NCBI GenBank assembly: GCA_905235775.1
Contig: CAJOMY010000124.1
Coordinates: 1 to 5,457 of the forward strand
DNA: 5,457 nt
Source: an uncultured Bacteroidales bacterium
GTDB lineage: Bacteria > Bacteroidota > Bacteroidia > Bacteroidales > UBA932
Reading direction: 5' to 3'
The position numbers and the translations under genes were made by a program. Within the stretch, counting starts at the first letter, position 1; each line of letters starts with the position of its first letter. Of the stretch, positions 1 to 4,569 are shown one piece after another. The notes under the pieces are model-generated. The model ran no database searches and was not told where the DNA came from. It saw nothing but the letters and a program-made list of their open reading frames with translations.

Positions 1-47
1 TTGATGACACTGCGCATTTCGTAAGCCAGAAGTTCATCCTGTGACAT
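1..47 (-). CDS. Possible 5' end of an unidentified leftward gene (partial)
   Basis: Reading leftward from an ATG at 47-45, the frame stays open to the window edge and encodes MSQDELLAYEMRSVI, a composition plausible for a real N-terminus. An AGGAG lies at 54-50, only 2 nt before the ATG, closer than an ideal ribosome binding site. The same frame is open upstream to a stop at 179-177, but that part is Gly/Ala-rich and lies opposite the queH remnant, so I take it as a shadow. I do not recognise the product. With 15 codons visible this is tentative; a chance open frame is possible. Confidence 0.3.
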   Translation of the reverse strand, partial: MSQDELLAYEMRSVI

Positions 48-389
48 TGCTCCTGCATTTTCCGGGTCGCTTCCCGCGCCGCCCGCTTTGCCGCTCAGCG
101 CGGCCTTCCTGTCCTCGCCACCACCCTGGCCTCCTCCCGCTGGAAGGACCTCGACCAGGTGAACGCTGCCGGCCTTTCAGTCTGCCCGCCGCAAGAGGTG
201 ATCTGGTGGCCGCAGAACTGGCGAAGGGGCGGACTGCAGGAGCGGCGTGGCGAGGTGATCCGCGAGCAGGGATTCTACAACCAGACCTGGTGCGGCTGCG
301 AATTTTCCAGCACAACAAGCTCGAGCCGGACAGGGGCTCTAAAGACAAAAGAACCGCCGCCAGGTATGGCGTCGGACAATATATACTGA
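45..389 (+). pseudogene. queH: queH-like 3' fragment (epoxyqueuosine reductase, N-terminal half missing)
   Basis: QueH (formerly DUF208) reduces epoxyqueuosine to queuosine in the tRNA wobble position, using conserved cysteines and an iron-sulfur cluster. This frame, opening after a TGA at 42-44, carries clear family blocks: RAARFAAQRG (about 78-107), ATTLASSRWKDLDQVNAAG (about 111-170), a WW..NWRRGGL..RR block (about 203-251), and GFYNQTWCGCEFS, with the paired cysteines at 291-299. The N-terminal half, including the usual CCAPC motif, is absent: none of the three frames before position 45 resembles it. The expected Cys-x-x-Cys ahead of the helix is reduced to HCSC. The family normally ends soon after CGCEFS; here the frame runs 27 further residues into the tRNA terminator. 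I infer a decayed remnant or rearrangement joint. An assembly join is the alternative. Confidence 0.65.
341..375 (-). terminator. Probable intrinsic terminator of the tRNA-Gln/tRNA-Met operon
   Basis: Read leftward, CCG-A-CGCC, a 6-nt loop (ATACCT) and GGCG-G-CGG form a 7-bp GC-rich stem with one internal mismatch (375-354). It is followed by TTCTTTTGTCTTT at 353-341, a U-rich though interrupted tract. It lies 31 nt beyond the CCA end of tRNA-Met, where the tRNA transcript should stop. The other strand has no U-run after the stem, so it works leftward only. Confidence 0.6.
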
Positions 390-405
390 ATACTCTTCTT
401 CGGTG

Positions 406-482
406 TGGTAGCGGGAGTGGGTCACGATCCCACGACCTCCGGATTATGAATCCGACGCTCTAACCAGCTGAGCTACCCCGCC
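406..482 (-). tRNA. tRNA-Met (anticodon CAU)
   Basis: A full 77-nt cloverleaf including an encoded CCA (408-406). The acceptor GGCGGGG pairs with TCCCGCT, with G-U at both ends. D-stem GCTC/GAGC is intact. Anticodon stem TCGGA/TCCGG closes the loop TTCATAA, giving anticodon CAU at 448-446. T-stem GTGGG/CCCAC is perfect. The T-loop is ATCGTGA instead of the usual TTCRANN. The G1-U72 end and the rest of the body suit an elongator Met tRNA. CAU could also be the unmodified form of the lysidine-carrying Ile2 tRNA, which I think less likely from the body sequence. It is the second gene of a two-tRNA transcript, 14 nt after tRNA-Gln. Confidence 0.9.
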
Positions 483-496
483 ATCAGAATGAATCG

Positions 497-567
497 TTGA
501 GATAGAAGGATTCGAACCCTCACTGACAGAGCCAGAATCTGTAGTGCTACCATTACACCATATCTCA
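497..567 (-). tRNA. tRNA-Gln (anticodon CUG)
   Basis: A 71-nt cloverleaf. Acceptor TGAGATA/TATCTCA is perfect, D-stem is GTGT/GCAC, anticodon stem ACAGA/TCTGT closes loop TTCTGGC (anticodon CUG at 535-533, decoding CAG), and T-stem GAGGG/CCTTC closes the canonical loop TTCGAAT. The discriminator is A at 497 and is followed by CGA, so the CCA tail is not encoded and must be added by the CCA-adding enzyme, unlike tRNA-Met next door. The UGAGAUA start and GGUGUAAUGGUA D-arm are typical of bacterial Gln tRNAs. Confidence 0.93.
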
Positions 568-597
568 ATGTTCCCGCACCTCGCGGTTTTGGGACTG

Positions 598-628
598 CAA
601 AGGTACAATACTTTTGACAATTTGCAAA
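598..628 (-). promoter_or_regulatory. Bacteroidota-type promoter for the tRNA operon
   Basis: Leftward, TTTG (628-625) is followed after exactly 19 nt by TACCTTTG (605-598), which matches the Bacteroidota consensus TTTG-N19-21-TAnnTTTG in full. Transcription should start near 592, giving a leader of about 25 nt before tRNA-Gln at 567. The -33 box sits directly after the ispF stop codon (632-630), so the tRNAs have their own promoter and do not depend on ispF read-through. Confidence 0.8.
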
Positions 629-629
629 A

Positions 630-1109
630 TTATTTTCTCGCAATCAGCACAACCGCCCACACTTCGCAGCCTTCTTTCCGGCCCACGAAGCCCAGATGCT
701 CGGTGGTGGTGGCTTTCACGCTCACGCGGGAGGGGCTGATCCCCATCACTTCGGAGAGGCGTCTGCGCATCGCTTCAATGTGCGGGGCGAGCTTGGGAGC
801 CTGCAGGGCGATGGTGATGTCGGCGTTGACGACCGTCCAGTCCCGGTAATCCGGCAGCTTGAGGACGGCGGCGAGCAGCTCCGTGCTGTCCACCCCCTTC
901 CAGCGGTCGTCCGTGTCGGGGAAGAGGTGGCCGATGTCGCCCAGGGCCAGTGCGCCGAGCAGGGCGTCGCACAGCGCATGGATGGCCACGTCGCCGTCGG
1001 AGTGGGCCACGAAGCCCGTCTCCGAAGGGATGCGTACGCCGCCCAGGAACATCGGGAGCCCCTCCGCGAGGGCGTGTACGTCGTATCCTTGTCCGATTCT
1101 GAAATCCAT
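630..1109 (-). CDS. ispF: 2-C-methyl-D-erythritol 2,4-cyclodiphosphate synthase
   Basis: IspF converts CDP-methylerythritol 2-phosphate to methylerythritol cyclodiphosphate with release of CMP, the fifth step of the non-mevalonate isoprenoid pathway, as a cytosolic metal-dependent trimer. The 159-residue protein is the normal family length and starts with the signature GxGYDVHAL. The metal ligands are visible as D10, H12 and H44, within HSDGDVAIHALCDALLGA. The block GDIGHLFPDTD (57-67) and the C-terminal KATTTEHLGFVGRKEG follow the family closely. The start at 1109 gives the canonical N-terminus, and the -7 box of its own promoter lies only 8 nt upstream, so the mRNA is probably almost leaderless. 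It stands alone and diverges from the mutL operon. I see no defect in it. Confidence 0.97.
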   Translation of the reverse strand: MDFRIGQGYDVHALAEGLPMFLGGVRIPSETGFVAHSDGDVAIHALCDALLGALALGDIGHLFPDTDDRWKGVDSTELLAAVLKLPDYRDWTVVNADITIALQAPKLAPHIEAMRRRLSEVMGISPSRVSVKATTTEHLGFVGRKEGCEVWAVVLIARK

Positions 1110-1116
1110 AACACTG

Positions 1117-1124
1117 CAAATGTA
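1117..1124 (-). promoter_or_regulatory. Promoter -7 box for ispF
   Basis: TACATTTG read leftward matches TAnnTTTG exactly and ends 7 nt before the ispF ATG (1109-1107). No TTTG is present 19-21 nt upstream (the region around 1148-1144 reads CTTAC), so the -33 element is weak or degenerate. The predicted start point falls at about 1112-1110, leaving essentially no 5' leader. Confidence 0.55.
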
Positions 1125-1136
1125 AAGAAAAATGGT

Positions 1137-1144
1137 TACATTTG
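1137..1144 (+). promoter_or_regulatory. Promoter -7 box for the mutL operon
   Basis: TACATTTG matches TAnnTTTG exactly, 6 nt before the ATG at 1151. The only candidate -33 element is a partial ACTG at 1113-1116, 20 nt upstream, which also lies at the predicted start point of the divergent ispF promoter. Transcription would begin at about 1149-1151, so the first operon gene should be leaderless or nearly so. Confidence 0.55.
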
Positions 1145-1150
1145 TAAGTT

Positions 1151-1447
1151 ATGGGACTCTTTAATTTTTTCGGTGACAACGAACACCGGGTTTTCAACTA
1201 CAAACCGATCTACTACGATCCGGCAGAGGAGGAGCGCAAACGCCGTTTCGGCGCCGTGGACGGCTCGATGGAGCAGGAGAAGGAGGAAGGCACCTATGTC
1301 CCCGGCTCCTATATACGCGGCTCTTTCCGCGAAGGTTCGCGTACGCGTACGCCCATGCGGCGGACGCAGACCATCATCGGCATCATCTCGATGCTGCTGA
1401 TCGTCGGCATGCTCCTGTTCATCGCCAAATTCTACGCCCTGCTGTAG
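1151..1447 (+). CDS. Small C-terminally anchored membrane protein of unknown function
   Basis: This 98-residue protein is not assigned to a named family. The N-terminus reads MGLFNFFGDNEHRVFNYKPIYYDP, followed by a highly charged stretch (residues 25-46, AEEERKRR and EQEKEEG), then a Gly/Ser/Arg linker with RGSFREGSRTRT (56-67) and a basic patch RR at 70-71. Residues 75-98 form a single hydrophobic helix reaching the very C-terminus, so it should be a tail-anchored inner-membrane protein with most of its mass in the cytoplasm. I recall similar proteins (LFNFF...FNYKPRYYDP start, terminal helix) directly upstream of mutL in other Bacteroidota; this is memory, not a search. It ends 3 nt before mutL and shares its promoter. 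Real coding is supported by the tight spacing, the promoter and the sensible topology. Confidence 0.85.
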   Translation: MGLFNFFGDNEHRVFNYKPIYYDPAEEERKRRFGAVDGSMEQEKEEGTYVPGSYIRGSFREGSRTRTPMRRTQTIIGIISMLLIVGMLLFIAKFYALL

Positions 1448-1450
1448 CGG

Positions 1451-3256
1451 ATGGGCAAACTGAAAATCCTGCCGGCGCAGCTGGCCAACATGATCGCTGC
1501 GGGCGAGGTCGTACAGCGGCCCGCGTCCGTGGTGAAGGAGTTGCTGGAGAATGCCGTCGATGCGGGCGCGACGCAGATTTCCGTGGTCGTGACCGATGCG
1601 GGGCGCACGCTCCTGCAGGTCATCGACAACGGCTGCGGCATGAGTCCGGTGGATGCCGTACTCTGCTTCGAGCGGCATGCCACGTCCAAGATTTCCACGC
1701 CCGAGGACCTGGAGCAGATCCTCACCTACGGCTTCCGCGGGGAGGCGCTGGCGAGCATCGCCGCCGTGGCGGAGGTCACGCTGCGCACGCGCCGTCCGCA
1801 GGACGAGACGGGCACGGAGGTGCGTGTGGGCGCCTTCGGCGAAGTGAAGACCGCCACCGTGGCCGCCCCCGCGGGCTCCAATTTCGCGGTACGCAATCTC
1901 TTCTACAACACGCCGGCGCGCCGCAAGTTCCTCAAGAGCGACAACGTCGAGCTCAAGCATATCCTCGAGGAATTCACCCGCGTGGCCCTCACCCGGCCCG
2001 AAATCGCCTTTTCCCTGTCCCACAACGGGCGCGAAATGTACGTCCTGAAGAAGGCCAAATCCTTGAAATTCCGCATTCTGGACCTGCTTGGCAGCAACGT
2101 GGTCGGGGATGTCGTGGACCTGCGCGCCGAGACGTCGGTGGTGCGCGTGAGCGGCTTCGTGGGCCGGCCGGACACCGCCCGCAAGACCCCCGGCAACCAG
2201 TATTTCTTCGTCAACGGCCGCTACTTCCGCAGCGCCTACCTGCACAAGGCGGTGATGAAGGCCTATGAGGAGATGATTCCCGAAGGGGTCACCCCCGCCT
2301 ATTTCATCTTCCTGGAGACGGATCCGCACGGCATCGACGTCAACATCCATCCGACCAAGACGGAAATCAAGTTCGAGGACGACTCCCTGATCTTCCAGAT
2401 CCTGTACGCTTGCGTCAAGGAGACGCTCGGGCGCAACAGTTTCGGCGCCAGCATCGACTTCAATACCGAAGGCGCCACCCCGCTGCCGCAACTCGGGGGG
2501 AGCTTCGAGCAGTACAAGCCGGTCTCCATGCCCGTCATCGAGACGGATCCGGCCTACGATCCGTTCCGGGAGGTGCCGGATCAAGTCCGGAATGATTATG
2601 GGGGCGCCATTCCCGGCTCGACCGGGAATCTCAGCCGCTACATCGACAAGAGCCAGGACTATGGCCGCCTCTTCGAGGAGAATACCCTCCCGCTGGGCCG
2701 CCTGCTGGTCCTGCAAGGGGAATATATCCTGACCCCGGCGGCCTCCGGCCTGATGGTCGTGCACATCGGCCGGGCCCGCGAACGCATCCTCTACGAGCAG
2801 ACGCTCCGGGCGCTGGGCCGCAACGCGCACGTCACGCAGACCGCGCTTTTCCCCGTGCAGGTGCAGGTGGGGGCGCAGCAACGCCTCCTCTTCGAGGATA
2901 GCGCCGCTCTGCTCGCGCAGCTGGGTTTCGACATCGTCCCGTCCGGCGTGGACACCGTGACGGTGAACGGGGTGCCCGAAGGGTACAGTTGCGAGAGCGG
3001 CAAGGTCGAGCAGCTTGTCAGTGACCTCGTGTACATTTTGTCAGAGGACCACGACGCCCTGTCCGAGATGGTGCAGCAGCGTCTGGCGGAGAAATTCGCC
3101 GCCCTGGGGGCCTCCCACGCCGATCCGCCCGCTTCCCCGCAGGATGCGCAGCGGCTGATTGACACGCTTTTTGCATGCGACAACGCCGAACTTACCCCGG
3201 GCGGGCGGCGCATCGTCAGTATCGTCCCCATCGGGGACATAGACAAAAGATTCTAG
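1451..3256 (+). CDS. mutL: DNA mismatch repair protein MutL
   Basis: MutL couples mismatch recognition by MutS to strand removal. The N-terminal GHKL ATPase is intact: KELLENAVDAGAT with catalytic E30 and N34, DNGCGM (59-64), RHATSK (75-80), GFRGEAL (94-100), LFYNTPARRKFL (150-161), FFVNGRYF around 252-259, and NIHPTK with the ATP-contacting K303. A linker (about 345-420) follows and contains a palindromic repeat in frame at residues 374-394. The C-terminal dimerisation domain keeps a likely beta-clamp motif QTALFP (463-468), aligned by position with QPLLIP of E. coli MutL. The endonuclease signature DQHAxxExxxxE is replaced by HIGRARERILYE (438-449), and the C-P-H motif near the end reads TPGG, so nuclease activity is unlikely. 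Length of 601 residues is normal. It starts 3 nt after the preceding gene and its stop touches the ATG of the next. Confidence 0.97.
   Translation: MGKLKILPAQLANMIAAGEVVQRPASVVKELLENAVDAGATQISVVVTDAGRTLLQVIDNGCGMSPVDAVLCFERHATSKISTPEDLEQILTYGFRGEALASIAAVAEVTLRTRRPQDETGTEVRVGAFGEVKTATVAAPAGSNFAVRNLFYNTPARRKFLKSDNVELKHILEEFTRVALTRPEIAFSLSHNGREMYVLKKAKSLKFRILDLLGSNVVGDVVDLRAETSVVRVSGFVGRPDTARKTPGNQYFFVNGRYFRSAYLHKAVMKAYEEMIPEGVTPAYFIFLETDPHGIDVNIHPTKTEIKFEDDSLIFQILYACVKETLGRNSFGASIDFNTEGATPLPQLGGSFEQYKPVSMPVIETDPAYDPFREVPDQVRNDYGGAIPGSTGNLSRYIDKSQDYGRLFEENTLPLGRLLVLQGEYILTPAASGLMVVHIGRARERILYEQTLRALGRNAHVTQTALFPVQVQVGAQQRLLFEDSAALLAQLGFDIVPSGVDTVTVNGVPEGYSCESGKVEQLVSDLVYILSEDHDALSEMVQQRLAEKFAALGASHADPPASPQDAQRLIDTLFACDNAELTPGGRRIVSIVPIGDIDKRF
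2570..2632. repeat. In-frame double-hairpin palindromic element inside mutL
   Basis: Two adjacent hairpins: CCGGA-TCAAG-TCCGG (2576-2590) and ATTCCCGG-CTCGA-CCGGGAAT (2609-2629, 8 perfect pairs). The whole 63-bp stretch is also an imperfect inverted repeat of itself: the GAG... left end matches the reverse complement of the ...CTC right end at 18 of 26 positions. It resembles the interspersed repeats I recall in many bacterial genomes that translate as PDQVRND or IPGLTGNL. Its borders coincide with codons 374-394 of MutL, encoding EVPDQVRNDYGGAIPGSTGNL in two halves, within the disordered linker. Confidence 0.7.
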
Positions 3257-3970
3257 ATGGCATACTACTACTACGGCAACGACGGCGGGCGCAGGGGAGG
3301 GTTCTTCTCTTCGCTGCCGCCCGTGACCCGGAACCTGATCATTGTCAACCTGATCATCTACCTGGCCACGCTCTTCAACCAGAACTTCATGATCGGGACC
3401 TTCGCCCTGTTCTACCCCACCTCCCCGTTCTTCCACGGGTGGCAGGTGGTCACGCACATGTTCATGCACGGCGGGTTCTGGCATGTCTTCTTCAACATGT
3501 ACACGCTGCTGATTTTCGGCAGCGTGGTGGAACGCATCATCGGGAGCCGGAAGTTCCTGCTTTTCTATTTCGTCTGCGGCCTGGGCGCCGTGGCGCTGCA
3601 CCTCGGAGTGCAATATCTCCAGATGCAGTCCTACATGGAAGGCGCCGCGCTGGGCAACGCCGCCGCCCTGCAGAACATCGCCCTGATCAAGAACACGCCG
3701 ACCGTGGGCGCCTCCGGCGCCATCTACGGCGTGCTGATGGGTTACGCGATGCTCTTCCCGGAGTCCCGCATGACCCTGCTTTTCCCGCCCGTGACGCTCA
3801 GCGCCAAGTGGATGGTCGCGATCTTCGCCGCGATCGAACTCTTCACCGGCGTGACCGGCCTGGCCGGCTCCATCGCCCATTTCGCCCATCTGGGCGGCAT
3901 GCTCATCGGTTATCTGATGATCCTCTCCTGGCGCAAACGGGGCATTTTGTTCGACAAAGACAGACTCTGA
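3257..3970 (+). CDS. Rhomboid family intramembrane serine protease
   Basis: Rhomboids cleave transmembrane substrates within the membrane using a Ser-His dyad. The protein (237 residues) has the six-helix core layout: a short Tyr/Gly-rich cytoplasmic start (1-16), a first helix at about 26-43, the L1 loop containing the W-R-like stretch GWQVVTHMFMHGG, and H67, H71, H76 and N80, which match by spacing the conserved H-H-H-N set of E. coli GlpG helix 2. The nucleophile is S153 in GASGAIYG and the general base is H211 in AHLGGMLIGY. About 35 residues (118-148) between helix 3 and the serine helix form a longer loop than in GlpG. The catalytic set is complete, so it should be active. Its substrate cannot be told. 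It begins immediately after the mutL stop with no gap, and the next gene follows after 1 nt, indicating translational coupling. Confidence 0.94.
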   Translation: MAYYYYGNDGGRRGGFFSSLPPVTRNLIIVNLIIYLATLFNQNFMIGTFALFYPTSPFFHGWQVVTHMFMHGGFWHVFFNMYTLLIFGSVVERIIGSRKFLLFYFVCGLGAVALHLGVQYLQMQSYMEGAALGNAAALQNIALIKNTPTVGASGAIYGVLMGYAMLFPESRMTLLFPPVTLSAKWMVAIFAAIELFTGVTGLAGSIAHFAHLGGMLIGYLMILSWRKRGILFDKDRL

Positions 3971-3971
3971 C

Positions 3972-4559
3972 ATGGACAGTGCAGCCATCATCCGGGAAGC
4001 CGTGGAGGTGCTCCGCAGGGGCGGGGTGATCCTCTATCCCACCGACACCGTGTGGGGCATCGGCTGTGACGCCACCAACGAGACGGCCGTCGCCCGCGTA
4101 TTCGAGATCAAGCGGCGCTCCGAAGCCAAGTCGCTCGTGCTGCTGGCCTGCGACCTCGACATGGTAGCCCGATACATCCAGGTGATCCCCTCCATCGCCA
4201 TCGACCTCGTGGAGGTCAATGATGCGCCGATGACGCTCATCTACCCCGGGGCCCAGTACCTGGCGCCGAATGCCGTGGCCGAAGACGGCTCCGTGGGCAT
4301 CCGCATTCCGCTGGCGGAAGACAACCCCGCCGGCGCTTTCTGCCGCGAGCTGGTGCGCCGCCTGCGCCGTCCGCTCGTGAGCACCTCGGCCAATATTTCC
4401 GGCGAACCCACGCCGGCATCGTTCGCCGAAATCCCGGAAGAGATCAAGACCGCGGTGGACTATGTGGTGCCCAAGCCCCTCGGCGCCGGCGCCACGGGCC
4501 GTTCCTCGCAGATCATCAAGCTCGGCCTGGACGGCGAAGTGCAGATCCTCAGACCTTAA
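3972..4559 (+). CDS. tsaC: L-threonylcarbamoyladenylate synthase (TsaC/Sua5/YrdC family)
   Basis: This enzyme makes threonylcarbamoyl-AMP from threonine, bicarbonate and ATP. TsaD and its partners then transfer the carbamoyl-threonine to A37 of ANN-decoding tRNAs (t6A). The 195 residues are the short, single-domain TsaC length, without the extra Sua5 domain of about 350-residue forms. Motifs in order: YPTDTVWGIGCDA (22-34), substrate-pocket KRR (47-49) and KSLVLL (53-58), TLIYPGA, SVGIRIP, STSANISGEPTPASF (from 137), and SSQIIKLG near the end. The EPTPASFAEI and IIKLG wording is the form I associate with Bacteroidota. The gene starts 1 nt after the rhomboid stop. No feature suggests loss of function. 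It is also a tRNA-maturation gene, like the upstream queH remnant, but they are on separate transcripts. Confidence 0.96.
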   Translation: MDSAAIIREAVEVLRRGGVILYPTDTVWGIGCDATNETAVARVFEIKRRSEAKSLVLLACDLDMVARYIQVIPSIAIDLVEVNDAPMTLIYPGAQYLAPNAVAEDGSVGIRIPLAEDNPAGAFCRELVRRLRRPLVSTSANISGEPTPASFAEIPEEIKTAVDYVVPKPLGAGATGRSSQIIKLGLDGEVQILRP

Positions 4560-4569
4560 CCGTCCCCCT

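Larger units (their letters stand above)
1117..1144. repeat. Perfect 9-bp inverted repeat joining two divergent -7 boxes
   Basis: CAAATGTAA (1117-1125) and TTACATTTG (1136-1144) are exact reverse complements separated by a 10-nt spacer rich in A. Each arm contains TACATTTG, an exact TAnnTTTG box, pointing outward toward ispF on the left and the 98-aa gene on the right. The repeat occupies most of the 41-bp intergenic gap. It may simply be paired promoters, or a binding site for a dimeric regulator. Confidence 0.8.

Noticed and set aside
324..340. Small hairpin GAGCC...GGCTC after the queH cysteines, as a rightward terminator
   Set aside because: The stem is only 5 bp and is followed by an A-rich rather than U-rich stretch on that strand.
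41..463. A 140-codon rightward open frame across the queH remnant and into tRNA-Met
   Set aside because: It is one frame off from the QueH similarity and runs into a tRNA gene on the opposite strand, so it is not a real gene.
1339..1352. A 14-bp perfect palindrome, GCGTACGCGTACGC
   Set aside because: It lies inside the 98-aa gene and follows from the tandem Arg-Thr codons of SRTRT. No second copy or regulatory setting supports a function.
630..1400. A rightward open frame (from 696) across ispF
   Set aside because: It is antisense to a complete IspF with all metal ligands and has no domain of its own.
1136..2881. A very long leftward open frame (581 codons) antisense to the 98-aa gene and mutL
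   Set aside because: It is a GC-rich shadow of mutL: the opposite strand carries complete MutL motifs, while this frame has low-complexity Arg/Gly/Ala/His content and no recognisable domain.
3041..3991. A 316-codon leftward open frame opposite mutL and the rhomboid gene
   Set aside because: It overlaps two well-supported genes, has a skewed His/Glu/Gly composition and no family signature, as expected of antisense to high-GC coding DNA.
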